Assembly (NCBI GenBank): GCA_951799445.1
Contig: OX637296.1
Coordinates: forward strand, 14,198,001-14,262,000
Reading direction: 5' to 3'
From: Pseudisothecium myosuroides
Taxonomy: Eukaryota > Streptophyta > Bryopsida > Hypnales > Lembophyllaceae
Length of the DNA stretch: 64,000 bases
In this document: positions 1-10,958 of the stretch, in pieces
How the letters are laid out: each line of letters opens with the position of its first letter
How positions within the stretch are numbered: the first letter of the stretch is position 1
The notes under the pieces: model-generated
What the model saw: the letters and a program-made list of their open reading frames with translations, nothing else
Database searches by the model: none
Told to the model about the DNA's origin: nothing
Position numbers and translations under genes: made by a program

Positions 1-216
1 ATGATCATCTTTGAAATTGTGTGAGAAGTAGGGGTCTTGCTTAGTACTTTGACCTCCAATGGCTACTCTTGGAACTTTTTTTAAGCAAATGATTCACAAT
101 GCTCAAGAGGATAATTACCATGGTGACCAACCCATTTTTTTGAGGTTGAGATATATAAGTCACTCTAAGTAATTGGTTCACAAGAATATCTTCCACCCAT
201 CGCATCTCTCATAAGG

Positions 217-394
217 TACAATAGAACCTCTCTAAGTTAATCAGTTCCAAACCAGTCTGATAGATTGGTTAATAGAGGTTTATTGATTTAGAGAGGGTCA
301 TTTTTAGTCACACCCTCGTTATGTGGCCCAATCCGGGACCAATATGACATGATTAGTTTACAGAGGTTTATCAACTTAGAAAGGTTCTATTGTA
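217..394. mobile_element. TIR MITE (TACAATAGAACCTCTCTAAG ends), copy 1
   Basis: The left end reads TACAATAGAACCTCTCTAAG and the reverse complement of the right end reads TACAATAGAACCTTTCTAAG, so the terminal inverted repeats run about 24 bp with two or three mismatches. An internal inverted stretch (tttattgatttagagaggg) repeats the same motif. There is no coding capacity. A TA duplication at the edges is possible. A second member lies at about 42898-43093. The superfamily is not certain. Confidence 0.6.
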
Positions 395-480
395 GAAGCA
401 TCCAACATTAACCTTCTACCCAATGGCGTCAGTATCTAAACATGGTAGTTATTTTAGAACTTAAATGTAGATAGACCATA

Positions 481-518
481 GATAGCTTATTGTTTGTTGA
501 CCAAAACAATAAGCTATC
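481..518. repeat. Perfect 15-bp stem hairpin
   Basis: GATAGCTTATTGTTT (481-495) is followed by an 8-base spacer and its exact reverse complement (504-518). No coding or RNA-gene context was recognised. It may be a remnant of a small foldback element. Confidence 0.5.
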
Positions 519-1141
519 TTTAGTGTACCTAGATTTCGGTTCTAGAATCATTGCCTTACCTAGAAAAAACGCCATTACACACAAGGACGCTTTTGGGTGT
601 TTCTATCCTATTAAGTACATAGTGTCACACCCTATGTCACGATTTCAGCCACAAAATCCGTCACGTTTTTATCCCATGGAAATATCATCCAATTCTATCA
701 TCCAACGTTCACAATGAAAACCATGAAAACCTAGGGCCCAACAAGTGAGCGTTCTTCCTAACGTGAGCGCAACAATTGATTGCAATTTGAAGTTGCTAGT
801 ATAACTGAAATTGAGTGCAATGGTCACGAAATCCTGGGCAAATTTGCAGACATCCACCATCGATCCTTTTCAATGAACAGTGGAGAAGAATAAGCCTTTG
901 GCCCTACTAACGACCAGCATGAATAAATAAATAGCCTGTTGGAAATATTCTACTAGCTAAGAAATCAATGGCCTTCCAGTAGACAGCACAATGTACACAG
1001 GAATCACCACATGAACAGAACTTTACATATCTACTCGACCAGATTGCTAGCTGGACTAATATTTTGTACAAATGATTTAAGAATCAAATTGAGCTTACCT
1101 ACAGCTGCCATCACAGAAGAATGAATAAATGTGAGTTTCTG

Positions 1142-2747
1142 TCAAGAGCTGTGATCCATTTCTGCATTCTTCTCTTTAACTTCTTCAACAATCACTTCCG
1201 GCTCTGTTTCTCGGCCCTGTTTTCCTTCCTCGATCTTCTTCACCAAAATATCCCTATATGGTACCAAAAACCGCTCCAAACCTACAAACCAATAAAATTG
1301 AACTTTTAGTATAAGGTAGAGAATACTTATCCTGATCCCACCTCTTATTGATTGACCACAGATCCTTTCTTCCAATCACAAAACAAAAAATCTTCTCTTC
1401 CAATCACAAACCACATATCCTCTCTTCCATTCAACACTTGGTTGGCCCACAATTAGCAAATTGGGTGTAAGCATAACTCGAATGCAAGTGGGGTCGTCTA
1501 CTGTCACTGCAATGGTGGTCAACTACCTCTCACTTTGAATGATTGCATAAGTAATCATCCAACACGTTGAGTGAGAAATTTGACCCCAAAACAGTCTGGC
1601 GCTTATAGTGCCCAAAGTAATCCCTCCAGTGAATCTCTATTGAGTGATCTCCCAATGAAAGCACACTCCTACAATGACTGTATAAATTGCTTCAAGTTGG
1701 ACGCAAATGGTATCCTCTACCTTACACATACACGATTCAAGCATTGATAAAAAAAAACAGATTCAAAAAACCTACCTATCATATACAGATTCTGATACGT
1801 TCGTCCCACAGCTGAGATGGTGGCAGATTCGGGTATATTTTTCAAGCAGTGCAGAAACTGCCTATCTGCATCCAGTAGCTTTGGCTGCTCTAAAGTGTCA
1901 TACCTGTTTCAATACATCCACTGTAATAAGACTTCCAATACAGTCAACATCATCAACGATACACAGAAAAGAAGTAATCCGTACCATATACAGTATCTCA
2001 TTCCAGTTGCCATTCATTCTTCTGTTTAGTAAAATTCACGAACTTGAGTCAACTTAACTTGAACGATTGAAAGGAGCTTAAAAGATTGCGACCACAAGTC
2101 CCATTAAGAATTTTAACACTGTCCTACTTCCATCACCCTTAAATCTTAGCAGATGAGCACATATTGATTATGAGCATGCACCCCACCTTAACATCTGCTT
2201 TTAGGTCATCCACTAGTACAAAATTGTAACCTCATAGCTTTTGCAAATAGTATCCAAATACCACATGCTTAGAAGCGTTGGAATCCCCATTCATGTGCTA
2301 GCAAGACTCTATTCCAAAAACTGCCTAGCCTTCGAGCTGATGCAATACAGAACAGAATTAGAGTGGGAGAGAGAGTACATACCCCATGTCGTGGCGATAG
2401 CAGCAGTAATCCAACCAATCAGTAGGTGGTTTGTCCCAATACGGGGATCCAGATTCACGACCACTGGAGTAGTTCGGCCCACAGTAATTGCCATACCTAG
2501 GGAAAAACTTCGAGAACATGTTGCGTGAACCGCTGTGCCATGGTATTATTTGGGTGTAAGGCACAAAAGGAGGAACTTCGCATCCACCTTGCGTGCTTAA
2601 CTCATCCAGACCCTTCTGAACCTCCGTTAAGGATGTCTCTGCATCTGGCAAAGTAATCTCCTTCCCGCTGTTCTCGTCCCCACCAATTACAAGGTTTTGT
2701 ATTTGTTGCGGTGCGGTATTCAAAAACTTAAAATTATCCAACCTCAT
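1142..2747 (-). CDS. Phospholipase A2-family protein (At4g29070-like), 3 exons
   Basis: Exons are 2747-2383, 1903-1776 and 1281-1142 (365+128+140 nt, 210 aa). All introns are GT-AG (donors gtatgt and gtaggt), and phases match at each joint. The product is expected to hydrolyse the sn-2 acyl bond of phospholipids. The calcium-loop-like segment YGNYCGPNYSSG lies near residues 85-96. The catalytic motif DYCCYRHD covers residues 113-120, with the His119-Asp120 pair. It is followed by GYDT, then a conserved tail with LERFLVPYRD and a Glu/Lys-rich end. This arrangement matches the plant intracellular-type PLA2 family protein rather than the small secreted plant sPLA2s. The first ATG (2747) is followed by a polar stretch and no obvious signal peptide, so a further upstream exon cannot be excluded. 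The family call is strong; substrate and location are inferred. Confidence 0.88.
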
Positions 2748-3649
2748 GACTGCCAGATTTTACTATCTCCCTCTACAATCCTCGGACGAAGAAGGCACTT
2801 CTTAAACCTAGGAGAATACACCCACACCCACACCCTTGACTGTGAGTAATCAAAACGAAGCTCCAAGATTTATAGAGTGCGTTCTCTCTTCGTAATCTCA
2901 ATATAACCCATCTCAACACAAACCATGCATTGGATATGAGGAGCATGGTTATTGAGCTCATAATCTTGCCTTGCGTTTCTTTACAAGAAAGGCGCTCTGA
3001 ACAAGATCCAACGATTAAGTTTACGATCCGTGATGAAGAGTTCCATTACAGAAACAAAATCCCTAGCCATAACTCGGCAAGTTGTTTCCCCAAAACGAGA
3101 CTCTTACCTAGTGCATACTTATATGCAAAGTAGGAAAGATAAAAGATAGAATAACCCCAAACAGACCAAGGATTCATCGTTCAAATACGACCGATCTCAC
3201 TAATCATATTGCGAAATCTATAACTTCAAATGGGACCAAATTTTATGTCACACGAAAAAGTGAAGAAAAGTCTATGTGCTGGTCAATAAAAAGGTAAAAT
3301 TGAACAAAAAAAAAGTCGCCCTAAAAAACTTGAGAGTCAAAGTCGGTGATAGCAATTAACGACGATAAATTAATCCAAGAGGTGGATTAGGTTCACTAAA
3401 ACTCTAACCCAATTCTCCTAATCTTGTCAAAAGCCCGAAAAGGGTTTCAAAAATATCCCATGAGCATATGCAAAATAAAAAATTTTGCAAGCAATTTTTC
3501 TCTCGCAATAGTGTGACGTTGACCCCAGCTACCAAGAAACATACTAGTACGAGATGAACAGAGCACAATGGCGGAGCGTTCGACAACCCCCGATCTCTCA
3601 AGACCTGACACGAAGACCTAACGCACAGATCTAAAGCGAATTAAAAAAA
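2748..3649. promoter_or_regulatory. Upstream region of the phospholipase gene
   Basis: This is presumed promoter and 5' UTR of the minus-strand gene starting at 2747. No convincing TATA box or other gene was identified. Small open frames here (for example 2773-2961 and 3404-3601) look random. Confidence 0.4.
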
Positions 3650-4330
3650 CAAAAAAAACGGGAGCCGCATCCAATAACAGCGGACTTTCCAAGGACTTCC
3701 ACGAACGCCCAAAATGCAAACTCCTACACTAAAATTTCAAAAAGGGTGGCAGAGCATGCAGCACGATCAAACCTGAAAGTGCGACCCAAGAAAGAAAAGA
3801 AGGAATTCCTGTTACAGAAGCTCAGGCTCCATCCACTCATCAACAAAGTGTGGAGAACTGTCACCAAAAAAAACACCCGGGAGCCCCATCCAAGAACGCG
3901 GACTTTCCAAGGACTTTCACGAACACCCAAAATGCAAACTCCTACCTACAATACAATTTCAAAACGGGTGGCAGAGCATGCAGCACGATCAAACCTGAAA
4001 GCGCGACCCTAGAAAGAAAAGAAGGAAATCCTGTTAAAAGAAGCTCAAGCTCCACTCATCAACAAAGTGTGAATGTTAACAAAAAAAAAACACCCGGGAG
4101 ATCCATCCAAGAACACGGAGTTTCCCACCGACTTGCACGAATTCCATCGACTTCCACAAACGCCCAAAATGCAAACTCTACAAGCAATTTCAAAAAGAAG
4201 TTGTAGGGTCCAAACCTGAAACCTGTAAAGTGCGAACCAGAGTCCGAATCGCAGGCAGCAATTAAGAACGAGAGAAGTCCTGTACAGTACAGGAGCTGAG
4301 GAGGCTTCAAAGTGTGGGAATGTTCAAGAA
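3650..4330. repeat. Tandem repeat, ~218-bp unit, three copies
   Basis: The phrase CGGACTTTCC recurs at 3681 and 3899, and as cggagtttcc at 4116, giving periods of 218 and 217 bp. The units also share ggtggcagagcatgcagcac, aaaatgcaaactc and catcaacaaagtgtg. The third copy is the most diverged and carries small insertions. Open frames across the units are a by-product of the repeat and show no domain. The array lies 0.9-1.6 kb upstream of the phospholipase start. Confidence 0.8.
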
Positions 4331-4767
4331 ACAACGGGAGTGAGCTTCAAAGACAGTGTGGAATGTTTACGAAAAGAAGTGATTGCGAATGGCTGTTCTG
4401 GCGATGAGAGGGAAGGTAACTGGGTGGTGAGATTAGTAAACTTGACGAAAGGGTGGTGGCCAGTGAGGCTTGTGGTGGCCATGCCTGTTCTGCAGACAGA
4501 CAAGTGGCGCACAAGCAATATGGCCAAAAGGAGAGGGAGGATCAATCGCATGAATATCCTGCGGTGCCTCTGCAGTCCAGTCTCAGTTCGACAGACAGAC
4601 ACCGCTCATCCCCAGCTGCTCGCGTACTTTTGCATTCACGGCGGTGGTGCGGCCTGGGCTCCGCAGATCTCAGGTGGCGGATTGTGGCCTCTCATCCGTC
4701 AACCGGCGGCTTCACAGCCTTGTTTCGGAAACTAGGACCCTACGTGAAGGTCAGATTCAGACATAAA
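4331..4767. other. Gene-free stretch between tandem repeat and TTAA element
   Basis: A plus-strand open frame of 131 codons (4340-4735) and an overlapping frame of 130 codons are present. The translations are low-similarity and Trp/Arg-rich, with no recognisable domain and no splice context. I do not call a gene. Confidence 0.4.
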
Positions 4768-5702
4768 TTAACCCCTAAAAGACCAAGGCATTTTCTGGCT
4801 CCAAAATCACTGAAAACTGCCATTTCTGCTGCGATCGCTCCCTGAACCGAAAAAAAACTTTTTTTAAGAATCGAATTGTAGGATCTTATACTTCACTTGT
4901 CTCAGATCATGTGGTAAAAATTTCAAGAAATTTGACCGTTCCGATTGGAAGATATTAGCATTCAAAGTTGGAAAAAAAAAGTTTTTTTGAACTGTTTCCT
5001 GCAATTTCAGATGACTTTGACAGCCATTTGTGGATTTTTTTTGCACTACACAACTTAAAGTTGTAATTTTTTATGTTGAACATTTGAGTTGAGAGTCGGG
5101 GAAAAAAATTTCAGAATGTCAAACCTTGATTTTCACATATAAAAAAATTGTTAAATAGAAGTAGGTCCAAAATTGAACGAAACACTAAATTGTTAATAGC
5201 TCTTAGGTGGAATTAAAACAACATAATCCCAACGGTGGGATTGTTCTTGCAAACAAACTTGACCTCGTCAAAACAAAAAAAATTGAAAAAAATTGAAAAT
5301 TGCATTAAAAAATGAATTCTATAAGTTGTTGTTTTTGAAGATGCTTAAATTGCCCGAAAAACAAGATTGTCCATAACTTTCTCATTCTGAGTCCAAATAG
5401 AATGAATCAAAGCTTCAAATGTAGACAATAAACATGATCTTTGAGAAGAAAAAAAAAAAAAAAAATTTAAATTATTTTTCTGGGTTTTTTTTTTTTCTGC
5501 CCGCCGAACTGCTTTTTGCTTTAGAATGGCATAATGTTTGCTCCCGGGCACCAATTGAAAAAAAAATTATATTTTTAGAAAGCTAATGTGATTCACTATC
5601 TTCAAAAAAAGTTTCAAAAAATCAGGTCAAAATTTCAGGTCGCATGAGCCTGCCCGAAATCTCAAGTGTCCCCCGAGGGGACTTTAGTCCTTTAGGGGTT
5701 AA
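4768..5702. mobile_element. TTAA-flanked piggyBac-like MITE, element 1
   Basis: The element (4772-5698) is bounded by TTAA at 4768-4771 and 5699-5702. The left end is CCCCTAAAAGACCAAGGC. The right end in reverse complement is CCCCTAAAGGACTAAAG. It is about 927 bp with no transposase frame. Its interior contains the block gtccataactttctcat ... aatgaatcaaagctt, shared with elements 2, 3, 6 and 7. TTAA target duplication with C-run/G-run ends is the hallmark of the piggyBac superfamily; assignment rests on termini only. It is closest to element 6, which lies in the opposite orientation. Confidence 0.75.
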
Positions 5703-6978
5703 GTATTCTTGGGGATGTCTAAATTTTTGAAAATATTACAAGTGAAATTTTTGGAAGATTACAAGTGAATTTCTGGAGTATCCTAGAATGTACCACCTGC
5801 CGAATCCCTTTGCGCCTGAAAAAGAAACTAATTCGGTACTTCACTGTTGAATTAGACCTTTACGTACAGTATTTCGTAACTTATACAAGCCTTTCGAGGA
5901 AGGGTAAGAATTTTTGTTTTTTCTCTGAAGCCTGTAATGGATGTAAAGAAAATGTGCTCCTTATTTTGGGCTATCAATTATGTATTTCATGACCTAATTG
6001 GGGTATTGGATTTCAAATGTGAATTCAAATTTTAAAATTTTGACATCCATAGTAAATAATTGTTTTTTGTGTTTTCCTTGATGTAAAAATCTGAAGCAAA
6101 GCTCAAATTTTTACCAAATTTTTAGCCTAAGAAGACTTGTAGCACTAGTGTAATGGCTGGAATCCCCTTGTTTTTGAAGTAGGTTAGAATGCTATAAAAG
6201 CTCACTTTACAAGAAGACCCAATTTGGAGTTGGTCCAATCAATGAGTTTCGAAACTAAAGTTCAAATCTTATAAAAATTCTGGCAAACTTGGGGGGGGCA
6301 ATTAAATGGAAATCTTATATATATATGCATGCGTGCAAGGGGTATTTCATGACACCTTGCAAGGAATGTCCTTAAAATAAGTATATCTGAAGATACTTCA
6401 AAAAATAGTTTTAAAAAAATAATTTTTTAATGATTTTTGTGAACCCTATCTTACTTCTAAAAAAATATAATTGTAGGCTCTCAAGGATTAAAATGAACTA
6501 TATAGGGTGGACTCACGTGGTTTTCTACTTTTTCACCACTGATTTATCCAAAGTAATGATCCAAAATTTTCAACTCGCCCTCATGTTTTTAATATATATA
6601 GTAGCATCACAAAGTCCCTCTGTCACAAATTGTCAACAGTAATTGTACGATTATCGTTGGACACTTCTTTCGTGTTACACTCATTCATTTGGAAACATTA
6701 TTACAACACAATATTGACATTCATTAATACCATGCAATTTAGGCATGTCATTCATATTTGAGTTGAAGTACTAAAGTTATAAAATAACTATACATGACAA
6801 ACTATGTATGACTTCAATGGTTTAGTGATAGGCAACTAACTTTGTGCAATATTAGTGTTTATTTAAGACATAAAGTTAGTGCAATAATCACACAATATCA
6901 CGTTCGTGCATAGTTATCGCACTAACATTGCATTTTTTTATTTTTCATAATTTCAATACAAAGTCAATTGAAAAGTGA
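5703..6978. other. AT-rich intergenic DNA
   Basis: I see nothing that supports a gene. Open frames (5765-5992, 6430-6642) are short and lack domains. A weak inverted-repeat texture (tttgtgcaatattagtg against ttagtgcaataatcacac) is present near 6840-6930. Confidence 0.5.
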
Positions 6979-7354
6979 GAATTGTGTTCAAAGTAGAAAT
7001 TTAGACCTCATTTAGGCATAGTAGAATAACCTTTTTTTTTAAAATTGAACTAAAAAAAGTTGGTAAATTAAGATAGCTTTCATCTCCAAAAATCCATTTG
7101 AGAGTTAGATTATCCAATCAAAAATTATGGATGAAGTTCAAAGACGAGTTGGAAGGGTCATTTTTTTGGACATTTTCAAACATTCTCTCTGAATTTTGTC
7201 TATAACTTTTGATTGGAGGCTTAAAATCTTAAACGAATTTTTTTAGATGAAAGCTAGATTCATTTAACAACTTTTCATACTTTAAAGTTTTAAGAAAAAA
7301 AAGGGTCTCTACTATGCCAAAATAAGGTCTAAGTTTCTATTTTGAACACAATTC
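6979..7354. repeat. Foldback element, ~190-bp arms
   Basis: The left arm starts gaattgtgttcaaagtagaa and runs through tagacctcatttaggcatag. The right arm ends with the imperfect reverse complement of the same (ctatgccaaaataaggtcta ... ttctattttgaacacaattc). Similarity continues inward through tagctttcatct and ccaatcaaaa, so nearly the whole 376 bp can fold. A solo arm-like copy occurs inside intron 4 of protease A near 23420-23550. Confidence 0.7.
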
Positions 7355-8892
7355 CTACATTTTCAAAACAAGTTGACAATGAGCGATCAAGCTCTCATCT
7401 TCAAGTTATTTCATATCCTTTGAGTGTTCACTAAATGAAGTTTAATATGAAAAGGACTTCTCTACCCTCAACTCTGACCAACTGTTGTTACAAACCTCAT
7501 CTTGAGGCGTGCTTGTGCCACCGTGGTGAGCAAGGGGGATGTTGGGGGTGACTCCCCAAGCCTTGCAAGAGACTAGGTGTAAAGAATTGGGAGTCTCGAG
7601 CAGTCAGAGTGTTGTAGCGCTCTTCTTGGAACAAATTGAATGGTGTGCCTTACATGCTTGAAAAGCTTGTGAAAAGACGCATCCATGGGTCTAAAGAACG
7701 TGAGGATCCAAGTTGGGAGTCAAAAGTTATGGCTCCTCAAAATTGGCAATGTCCCGGAAGCGATATGAGGTGTAGGACGTGGGAGAAGGGTTTGGGGGAT
7801 GATTCCTTGAGTCAAATAGGGCATACTGCATATCATTGAAAAGATAAGGAGATCAACTTTCTAGAATGCTAGAGCTCATGAAGAGATGAGCTGTATGTTA
7901 AGAGTTATGGGCATCCAAAGAGTCAGGAGTCCTGGATAATTACTCTCCCGAGGGACTTGGACCTTTGGAGGGCCATAACTTCCTTAAAACTTGTCGGAAT
8001 GGAAAAGGTGAATAGTCCACGGTGATCTACGGAAAGATTAAATCATGAAAATGGGCTTGCACTTTGGATTTGGAGTCCGAAGCTAAAATTTATGTCGATG
8101 GGAAGATTGGGAGTCTTTTGGGATCCGGTTTGGAGGAAACAACTTGGGAATGGGTGGTCTTTCAAGATGGGGAATGTCTTGGATGTCACCGGGGACCCAT
8201 AGGAAAGGGGGGTCTGTCGAATGCCACATAAGGTACTATGAGGAGGGGTGGTCTCCCTCCTCACTCCCGAATGGTGCCATGGTGAGCCGTAGTAGCCACG
8301 GGTGGTGAAGTGGAGCCTCACCACTACTTGTGTGTTACCATGGAGTGCTTGTACACTCCTTGATACTGGTTGAGTGGTGTCCCACTCCATGCTAGGCCAT
8401 GATATGAGTCTCGGTTGGTGAGTCACGGTGAGTGAATTCCAAAGAAAGACGGGTGGGCCTAGTGGGAAGTTGGATCCCATTTAAGGGCAGTTAGCACCGG
8501 TGGGGAGTAGAGTCACTGCCAAGTGCTTGGACATCAATGGAAATTTCGCCCCATGTCATCAAATGACATGCCAAGTGTTTTGTGAAAGTTAAGTGCTAGA
8601 AACAAAGTGATGAGAGTCACGGAGGAATGGGGAACCCCATGACTAGAGTTGGAACCTAGCATTGCATGTGTAGTATTAGGAAATCGTGACCCTTGATGTC
8701 ACTAAATAGTTAAATGCTTGGGGAGCACCAAGAGATGAGCTTGAGGAACTTAAGTGTCACTAATGGACATGACAACTGCCAATAAAAAAATTCCTTCTCT
8801 ATGCTATCGAGTTTCTTGGTGGCTTATTAATGGATTCAATTCAAGTTACAATGAAGTGATTCCTTCACTATCACAAAGTTTAGAGCATGCAG
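7355..8892. other. Intergenic stretch with a GC-richer repeat-like block
   Basis: The segment from about 7490 to 8740 is richer in G+C and G-rich on the plus strand, unlike its flanks. It contains phrases such as gtcaaaagttatggctcctc and ggccataacttccttaaaac. A 145-codon frame (8043-8480, minus) has no recognisable domain. It resembles a retrotransposon LTR or untranslated region, but I could not find paired LTRs, a primer-binding site or pol motifs. Confidence 0.35.
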
Positions 8893-9084
8893 TTTGTCAA
8901 CAGTTATCATATAATTATCGTTGTTTGATGGTTTCGCACATTAATATACAATTTATTGCATCATTACGATGCATTACTTTCAGTTGCAAATAATGTAAAG
9001 TAATGTATCGTAGTAATGCGATAAATTGTATATTAACGTGTAGACCCATCAAACAGTGATAACCACATGATAACTATGGACAAA
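8893..9084. repeat. Large palindrome / foldback MITE
   Basis: The left arm (tttgtcaacagttatcatat ... gcattacttt) and the right arm (aaagtaatgtatcgtagtaa ... gttatcatgtggtt, complementary) pair over about 88 bp each around a short centre near 8985-8998. The shared core is TTAATATACAATTTAT. There is no coding capacity. It could transcribe a long hairpin RNA. Family unknown. Confidence 0.7.
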
Positions 9085-9895
9085 CCACAGGTTCAAAAAT
9101 TTGTAATGGCTACACTATTAAGTTTCTTGGTGGCCTATTGATGGATTAAGTTCAAGCTAAAGTTTGATGGCCTACAATAATGATGAATTTAGTTCAATCA
9201 TTTGATGCAACTACTATAATGTAAACTAGAATTTATTAGAATGTATACTAATCAAATATTCACAAACAAAATGCAAGAAATTTATTTAAGAAAAAAATTA
9301 CTGTTAATTAGAATGGCCATCGACAATTGAAAATTGACAATACATTTTGGAACATTAATACCATTTAATAAGCATTATTGCAGTAATTACCAATGACATT
9401 GTTGTCATAGATTTTCCGTGTACTTCAATGCACAGAAAATGCATGATAAAAAATATAAATTTTTGTGCATAATTTGTGTCTTTTGCGCACTTGTGAATAA
9501 CGTATAGAAATCACATAGTTAATCCGGATGGATTCTTTTAATAATCATTTTTATTTGTTTTTAGATTTTTTTTCAGCCAACAACCTATAATATAGCGAGT
9601 TGCATTGGTGGAGTACTAAACCAAGTGAATCCATCTTGCAAAAAAGTGAATTCACCTTATAAAGTTATTATTTCTAAGACCAATTGTAGACCCAATACCA
9701 TTCAAATGTATTGACGGCATTCAGATGTATTCATTCTCTAATACAAACCTAAAATTGTTCAATATATCTTATTGTTGAAGAGTCCTAAAATAAGAGATTA
9801 TGAAAAATTGACATGCTCTCCTAAATTTCAACGAAATTGGGTCACGATAAATCTACCAAGAACCTACCTTAGAACCCAACTTCGACTTTTGATGT
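9085..9895. other. AT-rich intergenic DNA
   Basis: No gene, RNA gene or clear repeat structure was recognised. Confidence 0.5.
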
Positions 9896-10733
9896 TTAAC
9901 CCCTAAAGGACCGAGGCCTTTTTTGCCAAAAAACAATCAAAACTGCCATTTCTATAGCAAAACGTAAAAAAAATTGAAAATTGTTTTTTTTCACATCTAA
10001 CCGTAACAAGTTTTTCAGCACATTGCGGGACTAGATTTTTTGACTTTAAACATTTTTAACTTAAAATTTTTGCACTACAGAGTTTTGAGCTTTAAATCTT
10101 TATAGTGGAGAATTGAGTTGAGAGTCTAGGAAAAAAAAAATCAAAAAAGCTTAATTATCATTCTTAAAAAAATTGTTAAGTAGAAGTAGGTACAAGATAG
10201 AAGGAAAATCTAAAATATTTATATCTCTTAGATGGAATTAAAATATACTAATCCCAATGGTGAGATTGATCTAGAATGTAAACTAAATCATGCAAAAAAA
10301 AAAAATTGAAAAATTTGAAAAATTTCATTCAGAAATGAATCCTACAAGTTATTTTTTTCAAGGAGATGCTCTAACTGCCCGAAAAACAAGAATGTCCATA
10401 ACTTTCTCATAACATATCCAAATGAAATGAATCAAAGCTTTCCAGATAGACAAAAATATAATCTACGAGAAAAAAAATATGAAAAAAAAAAATCAAATTT
10501 TTGTCCATTTTTTTTTGCTGCCTGGGCTGCTCGCCGTCCCCTGTTTTGAGCTTATTTGGTCATAACTTTTTTTCCCGGGCACCGATTGTGAAAAAAATTA
10601 TATTTCCACAAAGCTTATCAGTTTTTCTATCTCCAAAAAAAGTTTCAAAAAATCACATGAAAATTTCAGCCCGTAGGTACCTACCCGAAAACGCGTTTGT
10701 CCCCCGAAGGGACAACGGTCCTTTAGGGGTTAA
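9896..10733. mobile_element. TTAA-flanked piggyBac-like MITE, element 2
   Basis: The body (9900-10729, 830 bp) lies between TTAA at 9896-9899 and 10730-10733. The left end is CCCCTAAAGGACCGAGGCC and the right end in reverse complement is CCCCTAAAGGACCGTTGTC. The interior is alignable with elements 3 and 7 (aactgccatttctatagc; gaatgtccataactttctca; cccgggcaccgattgtg). There is no transposase frame. The right TTAA is shared with element 8. Confidence 0.78.
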
Positions 10734-10958
10734 CCCTTGAACGACGTGGCAGACGTTTTTAGGCCGATGAATGACAAGAGAATCTCCTGAGTAGGACAGA
10801 AGTGCAACTATTCATCCTCCAAATTTTGTGGGGAAAGGGAAGATAATCTATAGTAGTTTGACTTCCAATGAGTGCTTTTGCATTCTTTTAATCCAACAAT
10901 CCACACGGTGACAAAACAGATGATTTCCACGGTTATGAGCCCGTCGTTTAAGGGTTAA
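10734..10958. mobile_element. Short TTAA-flanked piggyBac-like MITE, element 8
   Basis: The body is 221 bp (10734-10954). The left TTAA (10730-10733) is shared with element 2 and the right TTAA is 10955-10958. The ends are CCCTTGAACGACGTGGC and, in reverse complement, CCCTTAAACGACGGGCTC. The interior is unrelated to the longer elements. It lies about 0.5 kb upstream of the UBAC2-like start codon. Confidence 0.65.

Larger units (their letters stand above)
1..1141. other. Intergenic DNA with a MITE and a short hairpin
   Basis: I see no credible gene. The open frames at 490-717 and 669-860 are short, show no recognisable domain and have no supporting splice structure. The interval holds one MITE (217-394) and a 15-bp perfect hairpin (481-518). 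The part next to 1142 should contain the 3' UTR of the minus-strand phospholipase gene. Confidence 0.6.

Noticed and set aside
4340..4845. Overlapping 130-codon open frames on the plus strand
   Set aside because: No domain, no splice structure, and codon content looks random; the frames extend into the TTAA element.
8043..8480. 145-codon minus-strand open frame
   Set aside because: No recognisable motif; it lies in a GC-richer repeat-like block and is probably chance.
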